NCBI GenBank assembly: GCA_038496445.1
Contig: JALMLS010000270.1
Location: 1 to 64,000 of the forward strand
Origin: Trichosphaerium sp. ATCC 40318
Taxonomy: Eukaryota; Discosea; Flabellinia; Trichosidae
Direction of reading: 5' to 3'
Length of the DNA: 64,000 nt
Position 1 is the stretch's first letter. The number at the start of each line of letters is the position of its first letter. Both the position numbers and the translations under genes were made by a program. Shown piece by piece: positions 35,767-49,120 of the stretch. The notes under the pieces are model-generated. The model worked only from the letters and a program-made list of their open reading frames with translations. It was not told the origin of the DNA and searched no databases.

Positions 35767-37046
35767 ATGGGCAAGACAGCTTCACGTCCGCTAGCTACTA
35801 CATCGAAAATAGAACAAACCAGAGCGAAATTAAAGCCTAGTACAAGAGCCGCAGCTGATAAATATGTGCAAGCCACAGAAGAAAGCGCAACAGCCATAAA
35901 AACTCACCAACTGACGTCCAAAGGTTCAAATTCAACTACTTAGGTATTATATAGTTACGTAAGCTTTTTAGTGCGTAGAAAGGTAACAACAGCAGAAATA
36001 GAGGAGCTAGTACATAAAGATGCTAAATTGGTGTCTCATTTTGACCAACTTATCGGTACGGATTCAATAACCGCTTTAACCTATAATTTTACGCGTAAAA
36101 CCCCATGTCGTATGTCTAAAACGACGAATAATCAAGTTACAAAAAGACAACAAAAAAGCATACTTGTTGCAAACAGAAGTTGTTTTTAACGGCTTTCTCT
36201 AGGTTCAATTACAGAAAACCGTGAAGTAGAAAATATATACGCAAAGGAGGAAGATTTATCAAGGTTTGTACCTGGATATAAACCAAATCAAAAAATTAAT
36301 CTTGGAAGTACGTACTCACGTGACATGTGTCAAAAACGGAGAAATGAATTTCATTTCCATTTTTCTTTCACCACTTTGCACACGGACAAGCACGCATTTT
36401 TTTTACATTTTCAATGAATCAGTGTTTAATATGAAAATAATGTTTATGAATATGTAGTTGATAAATCTATGCCAACAAACAGACGTGCAGTTAACAATGG
36501 TGTAAGTATTTCTTCTTATTCATTTGCAGTATTTTTGTACAAAATTTAATTTTTTTTGCTTCGAATAGTTGGAAGTAAGTAGCACTGCTGGATTACTTAC
36601 AGCACCAGAAATGAATCACATACTTTCAATGTATGATAGAGTAAGTCATAGATACTTCATTACTACAAATATAACAGCTAATACAAGGGCACTGCTGATA
36701 CACCAGATATACTTTCAAAATATGAAATAAAGGTACAGCAATAAAACCCCAACCCGATTTACGGTTACGGGTTATCACTTAGTGACATCACTATTCATTA
36801 TCGCTATTTATATATAAATAATACAATGCACCAACAGTTTACAGGAGTTTTTACTGACTCGGTATTTAGGGAGATGACCTAGATCAATTGCTAAAATGTG
36901 TAAACTCCCCTATTGCTCTAAGTGTAAACATCGATTACGGAAAGACAAATTATAATAAAAGGGATGAGAAGGGTAACCTCATACCACCTGATCTTTCTAG
37001 AATGTCTGGAGAAATCCAAGAAGAAGAGGAAAAGCGTATTGGCTAG
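35767..37046 (+). CDS. Probable NDUFAF4-like complex I assembly factor
   Basis: Seven or eight short exons assemble in frame. The start is MGKTASRPLA, a good N-myristoylation site (Gly2, Ser6). It then reads IEELVHKDAKLVSHFDQLIG, matching the conserved ARKDEKLLSFL element of NDUFAF4. Further on, LTAPEMNHILSMYDRG, PDILSKYEIKGDDLDQLLKC and VNSPIALSV resemble the C-terminal LLKYF region of the same family. The ending is SGEIQEEEEKRIG. Human NDUFAF4 is a myristoylated mitochondrial protein needed for early complex I assembly. The match is by eye and moderate. The ATG lies 140 bases from the HDAC start codon, so the two share a divergent promoter. An exact TCACGTGA (36316-36323) lies in an intron. 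Confidence 0.5.
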
Positions 37047-37080
37047 TTGTAAAAAAAACGAGAAAAAAAGCCCATTACAA

Positions 37081-37480
37081 TCAAAACACTTGCACTGTAT
37101 CTAGATAAGTTTGGCTTATTTCCACTCCTTTGATATCAGGACTTTTATGAAGCCAAACGCGTAGCAATGCTTCATGGTATGGAAGGTTCATACTAGATAG
37201 TACAAATACATTAGACGTAAAATAAATACTTGCTTCGTTTTATCGTGCAAGGGAAAATTCATTCTACTATGACCTCCAACATTTTAGAATAGGACTGTGG
37301 TATGTATTTCAAACAGCTACAGTACCCATTCAAATAGTGAAACACTTGCTGACCTTGTTACATTCGAAAGAGTGCTACAGTTGGTTTGTAACGAGGAGTC
37401 ACAGCAACTAACATACACCAAAACAAATATACAAGTGAGCGTTAAGCGAGTCAGCCATACAAACAACCAGCCCTCCAAAT
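37081..37480 (-). CDS. Possible small spliced gene, unknown
   Basis: The best exon is the complement of 37081 to about 37190, reading NLPYHEALLRVWLHKSPDIK and ending TYLDTVQVF before a TGA at 37081-37083. It follows an acceptor CTATCTAG. Weaker upstream exons may include MADSLNAHLYICF near 37450 and TLSNVTRSASVSLFEW near 37340. The junctions do not all keep the frame, so the gene is tentative. It converges on the NDUFAF4-like gene with overlapping or abutting 3' ends. Confidence 0.35.
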
Positions 37481-37727
37481 GTCCGTAGCACACCAACAGA
37501 TCAAAAGGTGCTTACCTCATCAAATAAAGTATGACACGTGTATTTATGCAAATGTGATTGTATATAAGTGTTTTCACACTGATTTTTACCAACACATTAA
37601 ATGTAAGCATACAACCAAGTTGAGGAGTTCCAAAAACTAGAAAACAGATATATTAAACTATGGTCTTATACGAGGCCATAGACTTGAAGAACACAACATT
37701 CATTCACTGTATAAAGTATATTAAATA

Positions 37728-38373
37728 TTACAAACTCAAGTAGCTTGAATAAGATTGAGGGGTGCCCTCCCCGAAGGATATCAGTAATCTTTTAGGATGA
37801 TCAGTATCATTTCTTTTAATAGTACCAGATGCATTAATGTCTTCCTGTAATCCATCAAAGTTTGGATTGCTATTTTCCACTTCATGTTTTAACGCGACTA
37901 TCTGCAACTCGTTGTTGTTTACTACTGTATAAGTACCACTATATTGTCTTGTACTTTGACATCCTCTGTCCGAATGTATGATTTTGAGGTGCCATGTTTT
38001 GTCTTCTTTGTTCAAACTCGGGTATAAGCAAAAGTGCATTCCGCTGAATGTCATGCGATGAGTGTCCTCCGGTTGGTGCTCAAAATTGAATAATTGTTCT
38101 GCTGAATACTCCATTTGTTTAATATGCGCTACTGGTACTATTTGATACAGGTCTTGTTAAAAGTCGAAGAGGCGTTTCTATTCTTAGCAACAAAACTGGT
38201 TTTGCTTTTTTTTTTCCTTTTTTTTTTTGTTGTAAAGTCGAAATGTGGTCTTCGAGAGTCTCAGAACTGAAAACCGGAATAAAACACGTATCAATTTTCT
38301 CCACTCCACACAACATAAACGAGTTGTCTGGTGATAAGACTAAATCCAGGGTTGCGTATTTTTGAAAACACAA
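37728..38373 (-). CDS. Unknown two-exon protein
   Basis: Exon 1 contains YATLDLVLSPDNSFMLCGVE, SSETLEDHISTLQQ and a lysine run KKKGKKKAK before RLLTRP. The likely intron starts GTATCAAATAG, and the second exon has LFNFEHQPEDTHRMTFSGMH, WHLKIIHSDRGCQ, YSGTYTVVNNNELQIVALK and LLISFGEGTPQSYSSY, ending LSL. Alternating hydrophobic residues suggest a beta-rich domain. No ATG is in frame at the upstream end (the open frame begins at a TTG codon at 38373), so the true start may be a further exon. Family not recognised. Confidence 0.5.
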
Positions 38374-38938
38374 AATTGCATTAATTTAAGTCAGTGAAGG
38401 CCGGTTTTGCTGTCCGCCACACCCTGGCACGTCATAAAATATCCCCTATATACACAGGAACGGACAGCGGGCTTTACATACTTATTGAGGCAACGTGCGA
38501 CGAAAAAACACAGTTTTGAGTGTTTTTATTGAAGAATTTTCACGTCTTTTCCATTTTTTCGACAAGAGCGTCACGGACTGTCCGGAGATACAAGGGGATA
38601 CGGAGTAGTAGTCTTTAAAAAAATATTTCGTTCAAACTGACACTGATTCAACAAACCAAAAACCAAAAACACAAGTCAAAGAGCGTTTTGTTCAATACCA
38701 AATATTTTTTTTGTTCTGTTTTTTTTTTTTACAAGCTAGCTCGAGAGAAGAGATGATGTATAATGAATGATTGAAGAAATAACATCTCCAACATTCATTA
38801 AAAACATGCATGGTTGTGAAGAGGTGATAGTGCGAGAAGATAAGTTGTAACGACCGTCATGTGTGGTGAGTAGGAGGTTGGGAGATTGGTTTACAACATT
38901 TAATTTGTTGATTGTTTTTCACCTTTCTCTGTCGTTTT
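38374..38938. other. Intergenic
   Basis: No coding sequence. It contains GC-rich blocks near 38400-38480 including CCCTATATACACAGG, then A/T runs, compatible with a promoter for the reverse-strand gene at 37728-38373. Confidence 0.4.
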
Positions 38939-41900
38939 CTACTCTTCAAAGAAAACTCTAGCGCTCTCAAAAGCGTACTTGAGAAGGTCAAATTCTAGCC
39001 TAGCATTCTGTAACTTCTTGATAGTTAACTGTGCAGTGCTTATTTCGTTTTGTTGATTTTTCTTTGTTTTCAAATCAGCAGTATATTTATCCTCTACAGA
39101 CTCCCACCAGTGTAGAGAATCAAAATCCTGGTATTGATCTAATAACTCCAAAATATATGCAAGACCTAAAAAATTAAAAAGAAGTTAATACAAACGAGTA
39201 AATCAAACATAAACAAAAAAACAAAAATTTTGGTCAAAAAAAACGAAACAGCGCAGCTCTCAAGCACCCAAAATGTTTTTTTACTTCCCTTCAGAGCTCT
39301 ATCAAAATACTACTTTCTACTACAATAAAATACAAGGTATTCTGTTGGAGTTGAAGAAAAAGAAAGATTGATAATTAGAAAACAGATGACACTTCAACTG
39401 AGCTTGAGGTTTTTTTTTCCGGAAAAATAAAAAAGCACACAACACTCACCCATAGCAAATCCATCATCTGAAAATGTATTTCCACGTTTACGACCAAACT
39501 TTTCTTTTTCAACCATAATAGAATCCATGAAACTTAAAGTGAGTGCAGGAATAATGGCGTAAAACGTTTTAAGATGAATATTCTGTGGACTTCTAAACTC
39601 TTTGCTAAAGACAGCCACTAACATCTTAAAATAATCTGTTCCCTCTGCAAAGTTGCGTGATAGACTTTCTACAATCTTATCCAAGTTTCTATACACGTAT
39701 AAGCAAAGAAGAAACAAAAGAAACTGAGAAATGTTTTACAACTTTTTTTTTTCAACAGTGTTTAAGAGGACTGTTAAGGACGTACGTTGCAGCGTCTTTA
39801 GTCTCCTGAGACAAACTCTCCTTCTCGCACAAGTCATTGAAATCAACAATATTCTGTAAATCAGGGACAAATTTAATAGCGTTGCTAGTATACAAAAGAC
39901 CTAAAGTGGAGTACATTAACATCCAAAAAACAGCATTCAAAAAAAAGTCCAAAACTTCCAACAACACAGGGAGGTAAACCGGATATTTTGACTTTAGATA
40001 TTACTATGTATATCCGAATTAACAATTTAACATACCACCTGAGCGAACTAAGCGAATATAACCAACAGCGTTACCAATCTCAGTGATTAATATTCGGAAC
40101 TTAGAAAGATAAGTTGCGCCATCTCTTGTTGTACCCAATTGCCTCATATCTCGCCTTAAAAATAACTGTCAATGGCTGCATTGCAGGAAAGTAATAAAGA
40201 ACGACAGGGATTCAATATAAGAAAAGTAGAAGCAAGAAAAGTAGCTAGTAAGAGCACTTACCTAAAACGTGTTGCTATATCATAAGGAAATTTACTCTGA
40301 TCAGTTTCAGCTCGTAGTTCGTTGTATTGTCTAATAATAGCATGTAAGTGGTTTATTGCTGTTTGATAATGGAATAATTTTACCGAAGGCAACGTACCTT
40401 AAATCACGTAGTAGTTTCGATTTGATCAAATCATCGAATAAAAATTGAGAAAATACAACAAACTTTTGTTTCAAAAATTGATATGTAAAGTTAACCTAAC
40501 AAACCAAATAAGTATTATAACATTTATGATACACGAGAACAATATTATTTCAAGTTTTGAACACAAAAGAGGAAATCCAAAGAAGTCAGGTTACCAAAAC
40601 TTCAGGTTTTCAAAAAAAAGAAGAAAAATAAAAAGAGGCCACAACGAAGCAGTAAAAATACTTGTGTCGCTATTACGTACTGTTGTATTCATTATACCAG
40701 TACCATGCTGTCTGATTGAATTTGAAATAACACGAATATTGATAGTATCAAGTGTTTTATCTGCATTTTGTTTTTCGATAAAGACTTGAGTGTTCATGTT
40801 GTAATTATATTGACGAACAAAGATATGAATATTTCGCATAATCTCAAGAACATCAATACCCTACGATACATGTATGAGTAAACCACAACAGCGAGAAACA
40901 CTATAAAGGAGCCAACAGAAGAAAAAAGAAACGAACCTGAGCTAGAGTTTGACCAGGAAGGTGAACTTCTTGAAGATCAACATTATATTTCTCATAAGCT
41001 AAACTACGCATTTCATTGTAAATCTGCCAATCAGTTGGAGATATTGTGTTAAGGTTATAAAATTCTCTATCAAGGTAATGCTCAACGTATGCTATATATG
41101 AACAAGGTAAGCTAAAATCAAACAGAAAATCAAAAAATACAACGTACCTTTGATGTTAACATTCATTTTGTTGAAAACTAAATTACGAACTTTCAAAAAA
41201 CTAGAAAGATCCTTTACTCCCTAAAAAACCTCGTAAGTACCATACTCTACAATACTCTTGGCTTATGACTCTGTAACTATTATTTAAGACGTACATCAGC
41301 CCAAGGATTAAAGTGATTAACACTTCCTTCAGTTTGTGAGTGAACATGTAATCGAAGATCTGTTTCAATATTTTTACAAAGAGGTAGAAGTAATTCTTCC
41401 TCAAGTGCTTGTTCTATTTCTTCCGTGTATTTTTTAACAAACGTTTCAGAATCATCATGTATTACTTTTGCGAATACCTAGACGAAAAAATATAAACATA
41501 CTTATACAACATGTCTGTGAGACCAAAACAAACTTAACAAAAATATGGACTTAAGTCACAAAATGCGAAAAAAGTTGGACGTACTGGCTCTATATCTCGC
41601 AAAGCAGCAAAGAGGTATTGAAGCTTATTAGCATCTTCAGGTCGTGTGTATATATCTTTAAAATACTCAGGAACCAATTCTCTACTCCAGAAAAGAAATT
41701 GACAATTGCATGCTTGATGAACTTCAAATTGAATATCACCAATATCATGTAATCGAACAAGATAACTTTCTAGCCTTGCAACTTGCTCTTCAACCAAAAT
41801 TCCCAAACCAAGGATTTGGGATAGAGCAATTGTTAAAATAATACGTCTAGCTGGTGTAGTGGTGCCGTTTAACATCTGAATCAAACGTAAGTGGAGATCG

Positions 41901-44598
41901 ATGCTAAAAATAAAACGATAACAGTGTTTCAGACTAGTTTTTGTGTAGCCTTCCACATGATAAATAAAAATAATTACCTGTAGCGATAAATCCAAGGCTG
42001 ATAGGGCGTCAAGTTCATCATTCTTATAATCAGCTTTTTTGGCAAGTCGTTGTTGAACAGGACGTAAAATTCGCTGAATTTGGAATCCAATAGCTTTCAC
42101 CATGAATCCAATAGAATCAGCGATGATTTTTGACCTACGATGGAAGGTACTCTCGATAGCCTAATAATTACTATTAGATAAAACATACCTTGAATATAAA
42201 ATTGTAAAACAGTTTTGAAAAACAGGAAAAAAATCAGAAAATTGTGACACTTGACACATGCCTTCATCATTTCAACGCATTGAAATAACCATTTAATACG
42301 ACTAAAATGCATAGCTTTCTCTTGATTATCATGAAGATACAACATAGTCTTGAAAAGATGTGATACGTGGTGTGCTAAGCCAAGACCTTTCATTGAGAGT
42401 GAAATACGGACTGCTAATTCATCGATATTAGATTCCATGTTAACCATCCATCTACTGACATCTGCATATGTACTTTTTACCTTCCTATGATATGACTTAG
42501 CAAAGCAAATAGATAACCCAAGAGCTTACTGTGGAAAAGCTTGGTCAAGTTTTACAACATAGGCGTATGTATCCTTGTCCATCCTAGGCGCTTTTGAAAC
42601 CTACAGAAGTAAATTAGTGTACACTAAATTCAAGATAGACAGTAGTTTCGTACTTGTATCATTTCTGGGCAATTACTCTCGAGAAAGGAAACAGCGTTCC
42701 AAGAAGTAGCTGCATACAAGTGTACTATTGGAAATGACTTGTGTAAGGTCCACATGGTCTATGATAAAACCCATTAGAACAATATTCAACAAAACATTGA
42801 CATGCTTAGCGCTCACTTACCCTAAAAAATTTCTTGTTGGAAACGTCCTCAAAAAGACGAAAGTAGAATACATAAAGACAATTCAAATGAAGTAACCGAC
42901 GTCCTAGACGTTCAGCAGTAGTAGCAGCTGAAAAAAAATACGGTTAGAACATAAATAAAAAGATTGTAGTGTTACCTTTCTTGTTCTGGAATTGTGCTAG
43001 AAATAATCGAAGAAAATACATAAACTCTTTTTTAAAGACATCGTTTACTCTTATTTCGTAAAAGTTCCTTTCATCAAATTCTTGACTGATACATTTAGAA
43101 AATATTAAACCTTCCATCAATACACCCTTTAGAAATAATTAGAAAGCACTTCCTCACAAATTTTGAATATGACACGTGATATAAAACGATATCACGTGTC
43201 ATGCTCATTTTGATAAAATATTGAGGGAATACCCAAAAGATAAACGCAGCGTTGTTTTCAAACAAAAACATTTGAAAGCAAAGAACGTAACAGTACAGAA
43301 ATAAAATGGCAAGTTTATCGTTTTCTTTACCTGTAACCGGAATTGAAGCTTCTCAAATTGCCATAACTGTTCTTCTTCAACACCATATGTCGTAGGATCT
43401 TTTTTAATCTGTTTTGCCATACTAGGTAGGTGAGAAAACTACGACTACTTCAAAAAAGCTTCTAAAAAGCAACGCACGTTTTGTACATACTCCATCCCCT
43501 TGCCATGGCTTCATTGGTGGTAATAAGTTTATCAAGTGTGACGAGTATCTCTAAGATTTCGGCAACATGCTCAAAAACAGTACGCAAATGCACATTCCTG
43601 AAAGTAGTCGCATACAACTTTTGATCACGATGATAAAGTGATGCCAGCTGCCTACAAAGATGATTAACTACAGATGTAACGTGTTTATTAAAGCTATCAC
43701 GAGTTGTGTATTTAATAAAAACACAATGATGCGGAATAGGTGAGTAGAAAGAGGACCAAAACGAGAAACAGTAAACAAAAGAATGGTTTTTTCTGAACAA
43801 AAAGAAAAAAAGACCAAAAAGTTTTTGCTCTTTGCCCAAATTAACACTTGTTTGTCGTACCGTATGATGTTTAGGAATATCTCATAGCATCTGTTTACAA
43901 AATTGAATAATGTGACAAGGAATGGTAATAATTTTCCGACTTGTAATTGAGCGTCACCCTCCTCTACATTCGACGTTAACATAATTATTACCAATTTTGT
44001 TCATAAAAAAATAAAACATTTAAACGCTATCGCGTGCCTGGATCAAATGTATGAAGCGTTCCAAAAAGTGCCAAAGCAGGGTAGAAACGATTTATAGCCT
44101 TTTTGGACAATTAGTTCTTACAGAAAGTGTACACTGTTAAACATAATTTTTACTGTAGACACAAGATAATAGCGTTGTTTTGATGGCTTTACGTACTGTT
44201 CGTTTCAAATACTGGACTTCATCGCAAAGACTGGCGAATACAACTGTGATTTTGTTGAATAGCTTGTTATTAGTGCGTATTAGCTCAAGAACGTTGGTTT
44301 GTTCATAAGGTTGAAAAGCAAGAGCAATTGGGTCACTATTTGAGTCCCAACCTTGATCGAGTGTCTCGTCAAGTGCCTCTTCGATATTGCGTAGTTGTGT
44401 GGTGTAGCTTCCCACAAACTCTTGCATTTTCTCAATTTGTTGCTCTTCGGCAATCCCTAGCGTACGTGAGCCTCAAAGTAGCGATTGAAAGTGTCATTCG
44501 ATAAAACAATGACAATTAATGCGAAAGTTCTCCAGTGTCGTACGTATGGAGCCCTCATTAAAGGGGTCCAAGTCCCAATTACTTTGTACTTCAGCCAT
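38939..44598 (-). CDS. WASHC4: WASH complex subunit 4 (SWIP)
   Basis: Subunit of the endosomal WASH complex, which activates Arp2/3 during retromer-dependent sorting. The start at 44596-44598 ([17 protein letters not shown]) mirrors animal SWIP. Exons in order: [86 protein letters not shown]-type helices, [11 protein letters not shown], then the very conserved [84 protein letters not shown] and [17 protein letters not shown]. It ends [17 protein letters not shown]. Around twenty introns. The length and order match a full SWIP. Its start codon is 134 bases from that of Exo84. Confidence 0.92.
43169..43202. repeat. Perfect 14-bp inverted repeat with 6-base loop
   Basis: ATGACACGTGATAT, then AAAACG, then ATATCACGTGTCAT. 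Each arm carries one CACGTG. It lies inside a WASHC4 intron. It could form a hairpin in the pre-mRNA or bind paired bHLH dimers. Confidence 0.85.
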
Positions 44599-44732
44599 TG
44601 GTGGCAGTGACTTCTGGCACTTTTTCTGACGCCAGCAATTTTCTTGAAATTTGAGAATGACACGACTGAATTTGACTAGTTTAGCTCTGCGCACTCGCTT
44701 CGTTTTCTGCCTGTTCCAGCAGCAAAGCGATC
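44599..44732. promoter_or_regulatory. Divergent promoter, WASHC4 / Exo84
   Basis: 134 bases between head-to-head start codons. GC content is higher than in nearby introns. Coordinated expression of an endosomal sorting gene and an exocyst gene is an inference from the shared promoter. Confidence 0.6.
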
Positions 44733-47700
44733 ATGAGCAGTAACGAGGATTCGTACAATGAATTTATTCAAGGGACACCAGGCTCACCAGAACAAGTTCG
44801 AGCGTCTACTAGCAATGAATCGCTTGCTTCGCGTGGGTCTGGGCGGTCTAAACATAACAAGGGCATTCATAGTTTAGTAAATCAGCTAAAAGGTAACGTT
44901 GACGCAGTTAAAACATGTTGGGAGTTAACTGCCACCACAAGGTAAAAAAAAACATCACAAACACAAGAAAGAGCCTTCATTCCATGGTAATCCAATAAAA
45001 AGAGACAGAGGAGATACATCGTACTCTATGGGATCAAATTCAGCAGAAGAAGAAACAAAATACTATGGCATCTACGAAGAGAAGCAATTTAACGAAGCAG
45101 ACGCCGCTAAATGTTCGTAACAACGCGTTGGGGCGTTTTTTATATTAACCTTTATAAAAACCGGTTCATTTTGCCTTTATAATTACCCCTTTAACAGTGG
45201 TGACGCTTCAACGCCTGTTAAAAATAACAGTCCTCATTTCAGAAATTTAGATGCGGCCAAACTATTTGAGGCATACGAAGAGCATAACGTAAGGTACAGA
45301 GTCAGTTGCTTGCTTGACCAATAAAGCAGAAGTTGTTTATTTGAAAAAAATTGTGAAAAATTTACTCACGGTAGGCTGTTAAAACAAGACTTGATGAAGG
45401 ATAGACAAACTGCTGCTGATAGATTACAGCGTAATGTACATAAGAATTACCCAAAGTTCATCAGCAGTTCGAAGTACATCTCTAGTATCCTGAGACAAAC
45501 CAAATGAAGGAACTTCAATTTTTTTATTTGTTTGTTACACCACGCTTTTAGTAATTGTTTCTATCCTTCACGTTCACTAAAGATTTGGAAATGGATATGT
45601 TAGAACTTAGAAATCATCTTACAGCAATTAATTCGGTAATGAAGGGGTTAGAGAAGCGTAAACTTAATGTTGCCAGTACGTCTCGTTTATTTATTTTTTT
45701 GGTATTTTATTTTGTTGTTATGTAATTTTTACTCACTTGTTGTATAGCTTTTGCTCCTGGAACATACTCTCAAACAAAACAAGTAGCTAATGACCAAGTG
45801 AAACGTGATATTGATTGGTTTTTGGAACTACCTGATGAACTTGACATTCTCACTTCTGAACGATTGTTTGGCGAGGCTGTTAATCTTATAGAGCGCGCAG
45901 AAGCACTCAAAAAGCAGAAAAAGAGACCACATTGTGCGCTGGCATACCAAACTATTCAAGGAGAGTTAGTATTTAAAAGGTATCTCAAACCAAAGCTAAT
46001 GTTTTCAGGTTAATAATTTTGAGTCTAGACAGAAGATGGCTGAAGTCCTACTTCGTGATTTACAAGCTGCCGCTTTAAAAAGACCTGAGTGTGCTTACAT
46101 TATTGCCCATTTGCATAGACTTGGGTACTCAGCACAGGTACAATCGAGCACCTCTTTGAAAACTGTTGAAGTCATTGTTATGTAACTCTTGCTTTTCTAG
46201 GCACAAGATACATTTCTACAAACACGTAGTATCAAACTTAAGGCGAGTGTAAGGTGAGAATAGGATAACCTTCGTTTTTTGTAGCTAACTTGTTTTTTTA
46301 GGCAGCTAAGTTTTGAAGGTGATATTCTTCTCTTTACCAACGAATTATCACGTGTTGTATTTTCAGCCATTTACCAAACATGTGATGACTTTTTGGAATG
46401 GTTTCCTAAGCAGCATATGATATCAGGTATGAGACAGTGCCTTTTCTTTATTTTCAAAACAACATCACGTGTTGGCAAGGTAATCTGATGTTGTATTCAA
46501 GGGTTTGTTGTGTGGGCGATTAGAGAGTTAGAATCTTTTGGAGAGCAGTTTACAACACGTATTCGCCAAGTATTATCAGCTGAGCTTGATAACTTTGAAA
46601 CAATGGGGAAATGCTTTGAGATTGCTCAAGCTCATTGTAGAATGGTACAAAAGATTTTCTACTTCTTTGGTTCTAACTTTTTTGTAGCTTGAAGAAAAGC
46701 GATTAGCGCTCACGTTTTTCTTACAAGGAATGTTTAATAAGGACTTGGAATATGCGTTAGATAATTACTATCAACGAACAAGACCTCTAGTTGATAAACA
46801 AATCGGCGATGAGAGTTGGGTTTCTGAGATGTATTTCCCAGAAGGTATGTCAAATCGTTTTGTTGTTTTTAAAAAGATTGTCTGGTTTTATAACACCTTT
46901 ATTTAGCTGGAGAGCCAGTATCACTTTCTCCTAGCGCAATATATGTATATAATATAACAGAGAAGTTTGTGAAAGGCATCAAATCTATCATAACACCTCA
47001 GGTTCATTTTTTGTTTTTCCGTATTTCCGAGAACTTGTAGCTCATATTTCATTAGCTTGTTCCTCTTGTTGTTTCTACAATGTCTAAAATGCTTCGTGAC
47101 TATGTTTTCTCTCTTCGTGTAATTCTAGAGCAACAAAGACCACAACAACTTGGCGACGCTCAAGTAAGTATCTTGATATTTACATACGTTATATTTCTAA
47201 TTCTTACCAGCGTTTCCTTACAATTGTTGCAAATGCTAAAAATATTGTTCACTCTTTGGTTCCAGAAAAGATTAAAACCTTTGAGGTACTATGATCTGTT
47301 GCTATGCTTAGATTAACTAACCCTATCCATAGAGTCAACTTGAAGGACCAGAAGCAGGTTTATCAACACTTCAAACTCAACTACAGTATGCGAACTTACT
47401 TTTTTATTTGTTGGAAGCTTACTTTATCGTACCTCAAGATCGATATACGAGCCTATGCCTATTATGTTCTGTGAAAAGTGGGCAAGCTTCATATCAAGCA
47501 CTAAGCTTGTATGGGCTGACGTTGTGGCTACAATTTATTCAGAACAACAACTGGCAAAGATTGAAAAGCCTGAGCCTTCTCTTAAGTTTGTAAGGCTTTT
47601 TGAATACTTGAGCACACTTACATCAACCATACATGATATGTTGGATATAACAGCAGTTAAAGTTATCATAAGCAGAATGTTTGAACTTGTACGTACTCAA

Positions 47701-48261
47701 GTGTTATGAAAACTGTTTACAATCTATTTTTTTTCCTATTTTTTCTGTTCAAGTACAACAGAGACTTGTTTGAGTTATTCTTGTTTTGTCTTAATAATAT
47801 TTGTCGTATAGATATGTCTTGATCTTAACGAAGGTGAATTTTGGGCAAAAGAAAATACAGAAGAGCCAATGATAGGCGAAAAAGGTACAACCTCATTAAT
47901 CAATCTTTGCTATTTTTTCTTCGATGTTTTTTTTTTTGGTCTTGCTAATGCCTTGTTCTTTCTTTCAGGATTACAACAGCTTGTAATTGATTTACGATTC
48001 GCCAAAGAAGCTGTAGGAAGATTTGGAACTGATGTATCTTACAAGGCACTTCAGCGCGTACAAGATCGTGTTATTACACAGTACACCAGAACAACAAATG
48101 GTGAAGGTGCCAAAATACTAAAGGTAAATGGTTACTGTTTTTTCAACACTTAATTGCATTATTATGTATATTTACTTATCGTTATTTAGGGTAACAACAT
48201 GTTTTATAAGGATGTAGTTAATGCAGCCCTTTCAAAAACTAAGACATTACTAAACGTGTAA
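44733..48261 (+). CDS. EXO84: Exocyst complex component Exo84
   Basis: Subunit of the exocyst, which tethers secretory vesicles to the plasma membrane. The start is ATG 44733 (MSSNEDSYNEFIQGTPGSPE). A Ser-rich N-terminus is followed by DRQTAADRLQRNVHKNYPKF, the conserved Exo84 segment NNVYKNYPKFI. After it come YSQTKQVANDQVKRDIDWFL and LFGEAVNLIERAEALK. The C-terminal Exo84 helical bundle starts LRDLQAAALKRPECAYIIAH and continues with FLQTRSIKLKASVRQLSFEG, SRVVFSAIYQTCDDFLEWFP, FFLQGMFNKDLEYALDNYY and GLQQLVIDLRFAKEAVGRFG. The stop is at 48259-48261. Roughly fifteen introns, the first of which is uncertain. I see no PH domain between the N-terminal and C-terminal parts, unlike animal EXOC8. 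Confidence 0.85.
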
Positions 48262-49120
48262 TGCATCTAAAAATCAACGAATATTTAAATGTAATGTAAA
48301 ATACAAACTGTGTTATTTTGTGAAGTCTATCAGTGAAATCCATGATAGTTGTACAGTGGACTTTGTAAATACGGTTTTGACGTGCATGTAAACTATTGAT
48401 GGAAAGGTTGAGATGAGAGTAGACACTGTTCTTGTACACCTGTTTAAAGAGCCATGACCAGTCGGTAGTTCTCTGAAACAGTAACTTGGTGTTTTTTGCA
48501 AAAAACAATACACTGGGCGCGCTTTTGTACACTTGGAAATATCCAACTTTTTAGGGCTGTTTACTGCCCCAGCTACCATTAAAAACGTTTAACATTTTGT
48601 CGGCCAATGTGATCGGTTGTACTATTCTGATACGCACTACTAGCGCAACTGTCGACAACGCTGAGCAAAGCTGGTCAAAACAAGTCTGTTCTACGCGCCA
48701 AAATTTAAAAACAAGCCAAACGGAAGCAAACACCATAACGAAATGAATAACCAGGTAATTCGCGTATATTGCGGCTATAACTACAATATTAACATAAATA
48801 CGCAGATTACAGCGCAGCAGAACAGACAAAACTTCCAGTTTGTAATGACAAGCAACCACGACGCTTATAAGGCACGTAAAACGTACTGAAACCACTAGAA
48901 GCGCCACAAACGAATATTGTTTCTCGTTTGCACACTGCCTTTAACAGCCCAACGATTTGTACTTCCCTTACATTCGGTGTTGGTGATGCGGTCGGTTGCG
49001 TGCCGCCGCTTAGCAAAAAACGTTTAAAAACTCTATTCGCTCGTGGGCTGGTGATTATTCGCTTGTGTACGTTCCCTTAAACGCCAACTCAGAGGTTTAT
49101 AACCACTGGGGCTGGGTTCG
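48262..49120. other. Intergenic
   Basis: About 860 bases, GC-richer than usual at 48600-49110. Long open frames on the reverse strand (48551-48907) have no family resemblance and no splice context, and I treat them as chance. Confidence 0.5.

Noticed and set aside
48551-49016. Reverse ORFs of 69-118 codons between Exo84 and the coiled-coil gene
   Set aside because: Odd composition, no motifs, no splice continuity. Probably chance open frames in a GC-richer stretch.
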